A stretch of 64,000 nucleotides of DNA from Cardiocondyla obscurior. Taxonomy: Eukaryota; Arthropoda; Insecta; Hymenoptera; Formicidae. Shown piece after piece: positions 27,701 to 39,253 of this stretch. Both the position numbers and the translations under genes were made by a program. A model generated the notes under the pieces. That model searched no databases. It was given only the letters and a program-made list of their open reading frames with translations, and had not been told where the DNA came from. Positions within the stretch are counted from its first letter, which is position 1. Each line of letters opens with the position of its first letter. The stretch spans positions 5,838,897-5,902,896 of the forward strand of contig NC_091877.1 in assembly GCF_019399895.1 (NCBI RefSeq), in the 5' to 3' direction.

Positions 27701-30700
27701 GTAGGACTTTCGTGCGCTGTAATGTTTTTCTTTCTCTTTTTCCTTTTTAAGTCAATATCGCGACTGGAATTCAAAAATACATTTTTCACCGTCAATTTCG
27801 ATATTCGACCAGAACAGATCCCGCAGCGCGAAGCAGGCAAGCTAGAATTTCGAAAATAACTACTTTTTTTTTACAGCAAAGGGCCAGAAAAGTATAGTTC
27901 ATTCACTATCGCGGTCGCGCTCCGGCAGTTACGCAAAGCAGATGTTCGATCTTCAAAGATGGAGACTGACTTCCCACCCTGAAAAAATGCCGGGACAACA
28001 GGTGCTTGTAAAAAAATCTCTCGGAGCCCGGAGTGGATGTTTATGCGGGGAAAACACTGACGCTGCTAACTTTTATAATCCGCGATTTTATATAATTCAC
28101 TGTCGTTCGTAAATTATACGACAAACATGTTTCATTTAAGAACAGAAAAAAAACTCCGACTTTTCCAACGACTTAAAAAAAAGAAAAAAAAGAAATTATA
28201 ATAATAATAATAAAATAAATCGTGCGGAATATCATAAAAAAATTTATCGTAACTATTCACATTATCTAAAATACGTGTCATTATGTTATAAAACACGCTG
28301 AGGCTTCTCTCAGAGAGTCAATGCCTGCGATTAAATAATTGAAATTGCGAGGGTATGCAAAATTATACGGAATTGTCAATACGGAATTTTTAACGTTACG
28401 TGGGCTCTCGATTTTAGGTATCGTAAAACGTGGAACGTAACCTTTTAAACGGCGGCCTTTGTACCTGGCGCGACTAGCGTTAATATTTTTCGGAACGCGG
28501 CGTATTTCCCGACTTTAAATTGTCAGAGCAGGTAAAAAGATCTCATCTGGAATCACGCCTATAAGACCCGCTTCTCCGACCAAGTTTCCGAGCATTGTCC
28601 CTTTCGGTATCTTTCCATTTAAAACCTTCGGGAGATTTAACTAAACGGAACTTATCTCAACCGTCGAACGCTCACATATTCCTCACAACCCATCTCAAGT
28701 TCCGCTAGTAACTCGCTAATTATTAACATTTCGAACGAATTTACTATTCCAGTCGACGATTATAAATTAATATAAATTAATATCACGCACAGATGCGTTC
28801 TCTAAATTTGTTGGGGCGCAAATAAATTATTTTTTGTTCGCGCAGTGAAATCTCGGACTACTTTTTTTTCCGCGCCGCGTTTCGTAAAACGTGCCCACCG
28901 CTTCCTCAATTACAAATAAACCTGTGCTCGAAATGGATCGGATTTCCGTCATTCTTTAATCCCGATCGGCTATTTTGCATGGAACTTTCTTCCTGCCGCC
29001 GTACTCCATCCGCGGCGGCTCGACAAAGGGCCGAAAGAAAACGATGCGTGGCAGATGCGTGCGCGTGCCTATCGGCCAATGGTATTTGACGGTCGTGCCG
29101 GTGTGCACGTGTACACCAGGTTTCACCGAGTACCACGCGTAAGACGACAAGGGAAAAGAAAGCAAGAGGGAGAACCACGGTGCACCTTGCGCCGGCCTCG
29201 ATCCCATTGACAGAATTCCCCTGCTGCGAGTTCCTTGCGCTCGGTGAAAAAAAAAAAGAAAAAAAAAGTCTCGCGAATTAATTGCACGCTCGATCGTCAC
29301 GAACTGGTCGATTCGACGCCACCCATATTAAAGGCACCAAGGTGCAAGAATTCCTTCTTACTTTCCGCACGCAAAGCGACCGGTCATTTTCGTTCGCTGA
29401 GCACGCGGACGTTCTCTTCCGAGAAGAATAATATATACTTCCTTATTTCTTACTCCTACTTCGCGCACGTGCCGGCTTACGTCGAGCTTCCAAATAGTTC
29501 CGTTTGTTTTTTAAACCACCGCTATGCGCGATTAATTTCAGATAATTACTCTCGGACGATGAGATTCTGGATATAACGTGTGGAGGATATCGTAAATAAT
29601 ACTTCGGCGCGTGGTATCGCGAAAATTGGCTCGGGCCCGCTTGCGATTCAGAGACGCTCAAGTCCGACGCTTTAATTGGAATCGAGCCTGCGGACGAATC
29701 CGACAGGTGAGTGGGAACGCGATTAACGTCGAAACGGGAACGTTTATGCTGTCCGGTTATCGTCCACCTGATACGGGCAGCGATCGCGTTGCAGGCTCTG
29801 TTTACAGGCGGACGAGTCTCATAATGACTATTTATGCAGGTAGAAAGACAACTGTGCTACGCGAATCTATACGCGAGGTTCACGAATTGCGTCACTTAAA
29901 CTCTAAACTATCGGTAAACGACGCCTTGTCCTTTTTATTCGCGTAGGAACTTTGCGGTGAGTCGTGCCGGGCATAAAAGTATATTTCCCTTCACGAGGAT
30001 ATTTTCCCTTTCGTTCATTTCGAAAAAAAACTACGTTTATTCCCTCGCGCTATCGCTGACTCGCGCAACTGCCGGCTTCCAAGAATAATTACTTCATTTT
30101 CGAAGCATGTACGCGTCGCCGAGCACTTTCAGTATCTTCCCCTGCACCTGTTCTTCGTTCAGATCGATCGATAAAAATTCGAAATTTACACGGGGAGTAA
30201 GAGTCGGGAAAATTAACGGCTCCGCATCCCTCTTTACACGGCACTCGAGTCTCCGGTAAGTTATCGTTTCCGCGACTAGAGTCCGGAAAGAGTAATGTCT
30301 TTACTTCTCTTCTGTTTCCAAAAAAAAAAAAAAAAAAAATTATTAAGTCCTTTCCGCCACGAAGGCCGTGTCCAAGAATAAACTGGACACCAAGTCGAAG
30401 ACAGCATGGTCCACTCGACCGTGTGCGCCGCGAGGAGAAAGCATGCCGAGGAGAGAAAAAAAAAACACGAAGAAGCGGGAGAAGTCGGCACGTGCTACGC
30501 GCTACGTCCGTGCGGAGTTTACCAAGCGATCGTTTAAACAAAGTTCATTACCTCATAATCGCTGGGCGTACAAAGGGCACGGGTTAAGTCACGTCGAGGA
30601 GTGCTCGTCCGTCTCGTCTGCGTACGAAAGGAACGTATCCTCCTTACGTATTCAGTGATCGCGTCGTGCGCGAGAGAAGTTAAATCCCGGCGGAACGAAA

Positions 30701-33700
30701 CGGCGTAAACAATACCTGCAGTAAACTTAAATTTAACCCGCGCGGGATCCGAATGTTATAACGCGCCCCGATTAAAAAAAAAAAAAAAAAGAAAAAGAAG
30801 AAAAAGAACAGAAAGAGAGGAAGAGAAGAAAAAATAATAAAAAACTAATTAATCTTTTTTTAAATCGTAAACGTTAAAACAATCGCGCGTGTGTCGGGAG
30901 ATTTTAGATTAATAAAATAAATTTTTTTAAATTTATAGTTTAAAAATAATTGCACGAGAATGAAAAGACACGAAAGGCAGAAGACTTGGTCGGGGAAGGC
31001 ACGTCGTACACGCGGCGAGTTAAAAATTACAGAAAATCGCGTGTCTCTCGGGGTGGATTCTAAAATGAAACGCAAAATTCGGCATATGTTTACCAGGTGT
31101 CAATTTTATGCAGGAGGGCGCAGTCACGACGAGAGAAGGACCCAGGTGCCTAAATTGTTCGCCGATACTCCGCCGAGGTGTGCTTTCAATGGATTCCGAT
31201 GCACATTTTATTGCGGCGATGCAGAGGCTGCGGCGACACAGCTGTGTGCCAGACAACGAAGACGAATTGGCAAACGGTAAAAGAAAGGGGACTTAGAGAC
31301 GCAACAATTTTACAAAATAAATCCGATTCAAAAGCTCTATACGTTCGTTGCATTTACCGGTATTTACCCGCGCATATACCTAATCACATAAAAATTGCAC
31401 CGTGCGTGCGCGTGAAATTATACGCAATTTTTAACAGTTTTAAAAAAATTATTCCAATATCGTACCGATTAAATTTTATCACTGGCCGGAGTAGCGGCGC
31501 AGCTTTTCTATCGCAGTCAGAGAATGTCAGCTGCCTCCTAGGGTACCCTCAGCCAAGGTACAAGCCAGACGCCATTGTTCGATCAACAATACTCAACCGA
31601 ATCGCTCACAACATATCCCATTCACATCGTCCACCCACTTTATACCGCCCCCGTGCGCGACTGGCGGAAAAGGGGAACCGGAACAGAACTAACATCCATT
31701 CGGTCCACGGAAGAAGCTGTCACTCTTCTACCGAATCGGAACTCCTCTTTAGTCAATGCATTCTAATTCTCTTTTTCTTTTTCTTTTCTTTGTAATTTTT
31801 TAATTATAAAATTATACTTTGTTGAAGCTTGTACTTAATTTTTTTTTTTTTTTAAAAAGTTACAATAAAGAGCAAATTATTGAATTAATTAGTTTGATTA
31901 TTTTATTAACCTATTTCATTATCCTAATCTAACCAGGTCGCATAATCGAAGTTTTAGATAAATTGACGAATTGTTCGCTTACGAGAGATAACGCCCGTAT
32001 CTCGAATGTGAATCCTATCGCGCTCGCCTTGCGATCCGACGATATCGATGCCCCGTCACTTTCGCGCAAATCGCAGAAACGAGAAATTCCTCTTTATATG
32101 CAGATATCTTTGAGTACGTGGATCGCAACGAACACGTGGCAGTCTCGTTAGCGCAGCGACGAAAGTCGTTTCTTATAAAAGAGTCAGCGGCACGCGCCAC
32201 CAGGGCGAGGTGTCAGCTGGTGAAGAATGCCGATCGGTGCCCATACGTCCTCGATTTGATGCAGCAGGTTTTTATCTCCGAACGGAATCTTTCATTCCCG
32301 AGGAACTTTGCTACCGACATGACGAAATAAACGGCGGCCCGTTTAATCGATCGACTGGCCGTTTCGACAAAACCCTCTCGTCGTCGCGTAAGCCTCTCGC
32401 CACGAAATAATTGTTATTGAAAGAAGAACGGCGCTCGAAAAAGGTAAATTTCCAAATATCTCGAAAGATTCGATCGCGAGCCTAGAGAAAAAAGGTTCAA
32501 CGCCCTTCAGGCCCTCGGAGCCGATCTCGCCTCACCCTCCTTTTTCCCAGCATCCCCGTTCCCCCATACGTCCTCGTCTCTCGTCTTAAGTATCTCCTAC
32601 ACCCTATATTTATCCCCACCGAGACGGCCATGCTGCCACGCGCCACCATGCTCTGTTATCTTCTCGCCAACATCGCATCTCTTTCTCAGCAGCCGCCGCA
32701 TCCCCCTCTCGCCCCTCCCGAGCGGAGGCCCGGCTCTCGAGGTCGAAATTCTCAACATCTGTCATACCTCCACCATCGCCGCCGTTAATGCGTTCACTTG
32801 GTAACAGCGGCAACATCCCGGCGATCCCTCTCGCCCCGCTTCCTATAATCCCCCCGAAGCTCTCACCCGGACGGAAGTCGGGAACTCGCGGAGAACTCTC
32901 GCCCGCACGGAGATCGGGGGCTGAACTTCTCGGAAAGTTATTTAGTTACGCGGAAATTCTATTCGCGAGTAGACGTGAACTTGGACGGTACAGGCGGCCC
33001 GACGTAAGAACGGATTTTCCTCCCGACGTTTGCCGCCCCTAAGTTCCCTCGCTGCAGTTTCGCGCCGCCAACTCGGTTACCGGAGGCCTACTCGCAAAGT
33101 GCGTTGCATCTCGAGGCTCTTTTATTGATCTAATGCTCGAGAGGAGTCGTCGGGAAAGTTCGCGCGTCTTATCGGGACTGTAGAACCGAGACCTGCTCCG
33201 TGACTCTCGTTATAGAAAAAGACGACGGGGTCGGGGCGGTTTTTTTGCGACGGGCATATCGATGTCACTCGAGGGACCGCCGAGCTCGCCGATTCCGGCA
33301 GCTTCCCGTGATCAGGAGGCGATTCGAGGACGTTGGTCAAGCCGGACCCGGCAACATCTGCCTGCTCGTTCGTGGCAGGTGGCGGCTTATCCTTTTCTCT
33401 CCTCGGCTCGGTCCGCCTCTCGCTCGCGCGCTCACGTCGTCTTCGTCGCATCCCCGTCGCGTGATCCTATCTCTTCGTTGCTCTCAAGTCTGTTCCGCGT
33501 GCGTTTCTTTTCGGCGAACGCCGTGCCACGCGACAACGGCACGGCAGGCGCGTGTCGAAGTCGTCACCGTTGGCGGGGGGAAAAACGGCACGCCGTCTTA
33601 AGGGAGGCTGCGCTCGTAATTACGAGCGTGACATAAATTTTTATTGCCGCCGTCAATTTCCGCGATCTCTTATCGCCGGCCTCTCGTTACGTAAAAAAGA

Positions 33701-36700
33701 AGAACGGGAAGGGAGAGAGAAAAGAGGAGCTTACCCGGACTAGAGATCCGTATTTTAAGACGCGTATTTTAATATATTTTACCCCTCGAAAATCGCGGTC
33801 CACGATATTTTTTTTTAATTCGACTACGGAGTTGACGACCGTAGGAAGCCGTTATTTTGGAAGAGAAGAGGCAAATGTCCTCGGGTGCTCTACCTCGATT
33901 TGCAGACGCCAAGATCTGCATGTGCGTGCGCACAATGTGACAGGTTCGCTACAAACAGGTGGTTGGTAAAATAAAAAAAAAAAAAAGAAATTTCTGCTCG
34001 AGTCTCTTGGAGCACGACCGCGACAGCATTCGGAGAAAGAGAGGCAACGTGTTCCTTACGATCAGCCAGCTGGTAATTAATTTAATGTACGAGCGACGAT
34101 GTCCGCGCGATGAAATGAGATATTCGTCTTGAATAGTTATCAACTTCGTTCTGACGAAACACCGGAGCTAGCCGCCGGAATAAAGCTCGTCGAAAAGGGT
34201 TCGAAGAAGCGCGTAGGACCGACGCGTCTCAGAACAGTGAGCCTAACACACCGTAAATTTTCGCGAGAAAAAGGGGTGATGCCTGAATGACGAAGGGGTT
34301 AATTCTAATCATTAGCACTCGCCCGCTACGTGGACAATTGCTGCCGTTCCCACTGCTTGTCCCTGCGGCCCTGATGAGTTATGACATTTCGAATCTATGC
34401 ACGCGTACTTTTACCCCTTCGGATGTTCGTGGAAAAAAAATATAAAAAAAACTGCAAAAAAAAACTTCAAACCCCGATTTACTTATTGATTATGGGGGTC
34501 GAGCTACAAAAAGCAACACGAGTTTCGTATGAGCTAACAAAAAAAAATTCACCCCGTGCACTTTTTGTATCCTAAATATTAATTAAATATTAAAAGCAAA
34601 GTATTAAATAGAATATATTAAATTAGAGCGCTTTCAATGTTGGTACAAACGAATGCAGAAAATTTAAATATATTCGAGGATAATAGAGTCTGAAAAAATA
34701 ATTTCCCAAGCGATAAAAAAAATAAAAAAAAAATAAAAAAAACTTGCCTCCCGTTAAGCATTTGTTTCTTTTCCTCGAACCAAACGGCGGCTTTCTTTTT
34801 CCGCGACCCTATCAGGTTTGCACAAGGGTGGTTTCTGTAATTGCGAGGGTTTCAAGCATCGCGCTAGAACGAGGAATAAAAGCCGTTCCTTTGCTCCGCG
34901 GTTTCCTTCACTCCCACCGTCTTTCTCAATCGACGCACGCCTTGCAACGCCGACCCTGACATTCACCCGCGCGCGTTTTTAATTACACCGAGAGAGCGAC
35001 TAAACCCGCATAATTAATCGCGAGGTAGGCGAGATAAAAGCTACTCGCGGCATCTCGCGCGATATTGATCCGCGTCTCGAGAGGGCCACCGTTCGAATAA
35101 ACGGCGGAAGCGATCGGCCCTCGTTACTTTCATCTCGCGGCGCGAATTGTTCTTCCAAATTGCCGACGGGCAATGAATCTCGCGCGAAAAGCGGCCGCCG
35201 TATGGAAAAACGAGAAAATCGTTTCATTCAACCGGGAAGAATTCGAGTGCGAAATCGCGGGGAGATATACGGCGTCGCCGGTGCGAGAGAACGCGGAGCG
35301 GATTCGCCGTCCAAATTGTCGTTCCTCTCTTAAAATTAATCCACGAGGGTTGCAAATAGCCCGGTAGGCTTGACGTGCGGCCAATTGCTCTGCGCGCGTA
35401 TCCCGCGGACGCGGTTGTTGGACCGCCGGCGGAGGGCCCAGGGAGGAGGAGGGCTCATCGACGGTGAAACGAAAGAGGACCGGAGTGACGGAAGAAGAAA
35501 AGGCCTTTAGCGAGCACGTCGGCGACGCACGGGAGTGCGCGAGTAACGCGCGGTTCGCGCCCCGGTGGCACGACAGGAACCTTTTCCAATTGACGTCATA
35601 GACTCGCTCTTTTGCCCTTTTTTACACCCCGCCCGTCGCCCCCGCCCCCGACGCCGGGTTAAGAATAACAACGCGGCGAGATCGCTACGTGTTGCAACGC
35701 ACTGGGAATAGACGGCGGCCGACTACCGGCCGCCTCTGAATCGACTTGCTCGATCCGAGAGTATACGCGAAATATCCCGCGGGTCTCCCGAACAATGTAA
35801 TTTTAATGACGAGCAACGCCGAGGGACCTCCGGCGATTCCAGCTGAGGAAGAAAAGTTGTATAATTTCTCTGAATCAGAATTAATTAACGAGTTAACGGA
35901 AAGAAGCTGACGAGGAGGAATCTCTCTATTTTTTATTTGTTACGTACACGCGCTGAAGATCCTCCGTACGCCAAACCCTATCGTTAACTCCTGATTAATT
36001 CTAATTCAGACAAATTATACAATTTCGGTTCATTAGCCGAAGCCGTATAATGCACAATGGGCCGAGAACGAGCGTGTTACTACGATTTGTCAAGATTGCG
36101 GGATGTACAAAAATAGCGGCGCGCAAGAAATTACTTCCCTTCTCGTGCAGCATTCGTAATGACCCATATTCCGGGCCGATTCGTTGAGAGTTTATTGACG
36201 GATCGTCGTTGCGAAAATGGATCTCCGATCGAACGGCGGCGTGTGCAAGCAACGAAACGCGCGAGAGGATTCGCTTTCGCGAGGCCCAAAAATAAGGTTT
36301 GCTTACGCCTGTGTGCTATCAACGTCGCGTAGCTGTCGGTTTTATATCTCTACTTTGCCCCTTTCGACTGCCGCCGCGATTCGACGATGGCGAATCTTGC
36401 GCAAATAAATTCCCGTATTCTTACGCCGCGAACCGACCGCGTGCTCTCGCCGAGCAGTAGTTCAGAAAGTTCTCCGAAAGTCTCTTCGCGAGAGAGGAAA
36501 CTTTAAAAAAGCTTTTCTTTTTTTCCTCTTACGGTTCTTTCTCCTCGGTCGAAGTTCAACTTCCGCGGGTGGGGTTTTTTTTTTCTTTTTTCTATTTTTT
36601 TTTTTAGTTTTCCTCCGACGCTGCACGCGCTACCTGGCCGAGTCATCGGCGTCGTACAATGGACCTGCTGCTACCTTGCCGGTCAGGTTGACGGGCACAA

Positions 36701-39253
36701 TTGCGTCTTCGAGACTTGCACAATGCAATCTTTAATTCAGCCTAGCCGCACGGTTCAAGCGACGCTTTCCCGGATTTTTTTTTTGTCGCGCCCGGTCGCA
36801 CAAAAGCACGAAATCTTTACGGCGTGTGACGTCGCCCGGACCCGAAATCAGCTGCGCCACGTGAAAGACTCCTCTCCCGATTGAAATTTATGGGCCTCTT
36901 TCTCCGCGTCTTTGCCGGCTATTCCCGATTAGCGATCGCGCGTGTGAATCTGATCCTTTTGGCAGGTTTTTAAAAGATACCTGAGCGAGAGGCACCAGCG
37001 CGACGATCACGACGAACGGCCACGTGCCTCGCAGACACCGCGGCGCTCTCGCATTTCCGCGGTAACGAAATTATCTCCTCAAAGTGCAACCGCGTCGCGA
37101 AAATCTTGAGGTTGCGACGCAACCGGAATTGGATTCCCAGAGTCATTAGACTCGCGCCGGAGCACGTCCCGTGACGCACGGAGAGGTCTACTCTCCTCGT
37201 TTCTCTCTTTCCCTATCGTTTTCCCCGTCGCCGTGCAATCTTTTTCTCTTTGGGTCTCTAAAATGGCCACACGCAGCCAGCGTAGCGTCTCCTTGGTATA
37301 AATACATATGAGAACTAGGTCGCTGCCCTGAACCCCGGCCATCACGCACCGTCTACGATCCTTCTTCCTCGTTGATTCCCCTCCCTGGAAGTGTCGTCTA
37401 TGAATCCCGAGCGCGCGCGTATTTCTTCTCTGGACGCGGCTCAAAGACTCGCCTGATATTTCGCCAAATTGAACGGTAACCTTTCTCCAACAGCGCAGAA
37501 TAAAATACAATGTCTCGCTGATGCGTTCCCCAGCTGGGTTTCCCTCCCTCCCTCCCCCGGGTTCTCCGTCGTAAGGGCTCCGAACTTCCGGCTTCCGCCG
37601 GCCTAATCTCGAGTTTAATGAACGCCATTCACTCGTCGCGGAACCGCTCTCGAGACGCAAAGTGTTTCGGTCGTGGAAGCGAGGAAAAGAAAAAATAGAA
37701 GGGAAAAAAAAATTAAAAAATAAAAAACGCGACCGCTCGCGTGACGTCGATTAGATAATTCGACGGTGGGGCAAACCGAGGTATCGTCTGTCGTGGATTT
37801 GTACGGATGTGCAATCGCGGTTTCGCTGGCAGGCAAGCCGCCGGAGACCAGGGCTCTTGTGTCTGCCATATGACAATGCCATCTGCGGCCCATGCCGGGA
37901 CGATCGGGACGGGGTGCGCCCGGTGATCCTGCGGGATCGGTGGCTACGCGACGGGGGTGCGGGAGCATCTTGCAAGCCGCGCGGGGCCGCCAGGCCTCCT
38001 CTACGAAGAACGGAATCGAAAGGTGCGCCAGAAAAGATGCAGCTGGCAAAATATCGCGTAATCGCCGAAACGCGACGCGACGCCTCTCGGGGGGGAACGT
38101 TCGCCGACCGGCACCGAAGCTCGTCAGATTAATTAAATTATTATTTTAAATATTTAATTATTAATTTGCTATTTGTGAGCGTTTGTAGAATTCTTTTTAA
38201 TTCCTAACAACGTTTTTTATATTAATGCGAATTAATCAGGCGTGAAGTAACGTAGTTTAGTTTTCTTTTTTTGCCTCGATTAAGAATGTAATATTGGTAG
38301 ATTGTAAAAGTAAATTGTCACCGCAGTGACGTTAATATTTTTGTATTTATAATATTATAATTGTTAAGAGTAAGAAGACTAGATTTTACCCACCCTTTTT
38401 TATCGACGGAAAGAAGTGTATCTCGAGTGCAGATGTCGCCTCTATGCAGCGTCCAACGGAATTCTTCAAATAAAAACTCGACTGCATTTAAGCAATCTTC
38501 GAGTAGCAGAACAGTTTAAATTTTACTATTATAATAAATTTTATTATGATAATTACGATAATATTTATATGCATAAAGTATTTAATAGATATCTAATGCC
38601 GATGCTAAAATGCGTGATAACTTTTTACTTAAAACACCCATCTGCACTCGAGACTTCAAACTTTAAAACAAAAACATTGTTGCAATAATATTATATGAGA
38701 CAATAAAAAAAATATTCGCAAAATATATGATGTCTTTGAATGTCCAACATGCACCTTTCACCTTGCAGCATGCAGTTACAAAAAAGTAAAACGCAACGAT
38801 GGCTTGGCCTCGACAAAAAAAAAAAAAAAAAGGGAAAAAAGTGGGGGGAAAAATGCAACAGTCTAATTCTCGCGAATTCATCCGCGTTATCAAGTTCTCG
38901 TTATCGCGCCGAGTAGACAGACGAAAATATTCTAGCTTTCGAGTATTTCTCGAGAGAAACTCTCGTGCTGGCAAACGAAACGGAAGTTTAGGTTGTATAT
39001 CCGGTGAATCCAAACATAACCTTTACGAGAAAAATCCGCGCTACGAAGGGGACTGGGGACCCCTCTCGTCGTCGCGACGTCACCGGACATCGGCCCCGGT
39101 CATCGACAGTTGATTGTCGCCGTGACTGACACATGACAAACGCGTGTGCGCGAAAGAGAAACCGTGAGGGTAGGTTCAAAGACCATGCGACCATTGCGTT
39201 TGATAATTTTGGGACTCACCGTTGTGCCCGGTGTTGCTCGACGATTGGCCCAT
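1..39253 (-). CDS. neur: neuralized E3 ubiquitin ligase, whole gene span (3' end cut by window edge)
   Basis: RING-type E3 ligase that ubiquitinates Notch ligands such as Delta and promotes their endocytosis in the signal-sending cell. Read on the minus strand, coding exons are 39220-39253 or 20369-20675 (alternative first exons), then 2632-2798, 1442-2010 and 1-1053. The protein has two Neuralized homology repeats, a Gln/Ala/Pro-rich linker and a C3HC4 RING finger that runs off the left edge. Every junction has GT/AG ends and agreeing phase (phase 1 into 2798, phase 0 into 2010, phase 2 into 1053). Domain order matches fly Neuralized and mammalian NEURL1. From the distal start, about 607 residues are visible. 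More than 90 percent of the span is intron. The final RING residues, stop and 3'UTR lie outside the window. Identity is secure; the choice of 5' exon is inferred. Confidence 0.93.
1442..2010 (-). CDS. neur: neuralized exon: main body of NHR1
   Basis: Acceptor CTGCAG ends at 2011 and donor GTAAGTAT starts at 1441. The exon encodes most of the first Neuralized homology repeat (VCVKFLEISDNWSGVIRFGF, then DLTNKPGYWAKAL, GVNGEEKGLFFSGV, PLWAIIDVYGN), followed by a less conserved inter-repeat segment ending in a Pro-rich stretch. NHR domains form a beta-sandwich; NHR1 contacts the intracellular tail of Delta and is also the site bound by Bearded-family inhibitors in flies. Incoming phase is 0 and outgoing phase 2, matching the neighbouring exons exactly. 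The open frame continues upstream of 2010 into the intron, so a naive ORF overextends this exon. Confidence 0.95.
2632..2798 (-). CDS. neur: neuralized exon: start of NHR1 (common acceptor for all first exons)
   Basis: A 167-nt exon between acceptor TTTCAG (ending at 2799) and donor GTGAGATAT (from 2631). It encodes APRSSNAGTNNLPPLTFHHV, then HGDNIRLCNGGTIARR, HESFCKGVTFSARPVRVGEK, the highly conserved beginning of NHR1. It enters in phase 1 (the first base of the Ala codon comes from the 5' exon) and leaves in phase 0. All candidate first exons described here (39220, 20369, 10038) end in phase 1 and can join it. Confidence 0.95.
9728..9762. repeat. poly(T) run of about 35 nt
   Basis: Longest homopolymer of the window. 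Others of 24 nt or more: T at 3879-3902, A at 5091-5114, T at 11310-11335, A at 18496-18523, T at 22843-22866, T at 49025-49050. No retroelement body or target-site duplication was recognised beside them. Confidence 0.9.
10038..10158 (-). CDS. candidate third alternative first exon of neuralized
   Basis: A minus-strand open stretch begins with tandem ATGs at 10158 and 10155 and ends at a strong donor, G then GTGAGTAC, at 10038/10037. It ends in phase 1, so it can splice in frame to the NHR1 acceptor at 2798. The 40 encoded residues are Arg/Ser-rich (MMSLSCSKIEMSLSCQ, RPRRPLTVNRAARVARLRL) and I recognise no family. Support is only the donor quality and a one-in-three phase match. A similar GTGAGTAC donor lies on the same strand near 10520, so one of these may simply be a noncoding 5' exon or a chance match. 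Confidence 0.25.
11662..11686. repeat. AGCC tetranucleotide repeat
   Basis: About four to five tandem AGCC units within the neuralized intron. A GGAA repeat at 7085-7103 and a TTTTA repeat at 23925-23947 are similar short arrays. Confidence 0.7.
20369..20675 (-). CDS. neur: neuralized alternative first coding exon: His-rich, polybasic N-terminus
   Basis: Starts at the first in-frame ATG (20675-20673); the frame is open further upstream to a stop near 20844 but has no other ATG. It encodes MGVSGECAV, a Cys/Ser segment (HPCHCCVHVGSSG), a Gln/Pro stretch, a His tract of about 15 His broken once by Gln (CAT/CAC codons, about 20495-20545), an Asn/Asp segment and a basic end, RSKMKVLKKLKRKMGL. The donor GTGAGC at 20368 leaves phase 1, matching the acceptor at 2798. 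Drosophila Neuralized is known to have an N-terminal phosphoinositide-binding polybasic motif; this run of nine Lys/Arg next to NHR1 is the obvious equivalent. The exon lies about 17.6 kb upstream of NHR1. Confidence 0.8.
20490..20545. repeat. CAT/CAC triplet repeat coding for poly-His in neuralized
   Basis: Plus-strand TGATGG/TGATGA triplets; on the coding strand about 15 His codons of mixed CAT/CAC type, interrupted by one Gln codon. Mixed codons suggest the tract is kept at protein level. Confidence 0.85.
20676..39219 (-). other. neuralized 5' region/intron upstream of the proximal promoter; no gene recognised
   Basis: About 18.5 kb between the two neur first exons. All long open frames here are Arg/Ser-rich or homopolymer-coded and unlike known proteins. 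The 20.68-20.85 kb part is probably 5'UTR of the proximal transcript. 31.0-31.8 kb stands out for a cluster of E-boxes and lower CpG content; 37.0-38.1 kb is Arg-rich noise; 38.15-38.75 kb is AT-rich. If the distal exon at 39220 is really part of neur, the whole interval is intronic and is a natural place for regulatory DNA. Confidence 0.6.
39220..39253 (-). CDS. neur: neuralized distal alternative first coding exon with myristoylation signal
   Basis: An 11-codon exon encodes MGQSSSNTGHN and ends in phase 1 at a strong donor, GTGAGTCCC (39219). The ATG context is good (A at -3, G at +4). Gly2 and Ser6 fit the N-myristoylation consensus MGxxxS. Mammalian NEURL1 and NEURL1B also start MGN and continue into NHR1 after a short leader, which is why I assign this exon to neur. 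Splicing to 2798 would be in frame and remove a 36-kb intron. Upstream the frame stays open through a GCC repeat (poly-Ala if translated) to a stop at 39470-39472, without another ATG. No transcript evidence is available; the assignment rests on phase, donor, motif and position. Confidence 0.6.

Noticed and set aside
31178..31795. 205-codon plus-strand open frame, and a second frame at 31575-31766
   Set aside because: The two overlapping frames compete and neither resembles a known protein; the long one ends in a poly-Phe run from T-rich DNA. Kept only as a region of odd composition.
37079..37660. 193-codon minus-strand open frame
   Set aside because: Charged, low-conservation composition with no motif and no supporting splice structure.
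38416..38688. 90-codon plus-strand frame
   Set aside because: AT-rich with Tyr/Asn/Lys runs, no splice sites or homology; chance frame.
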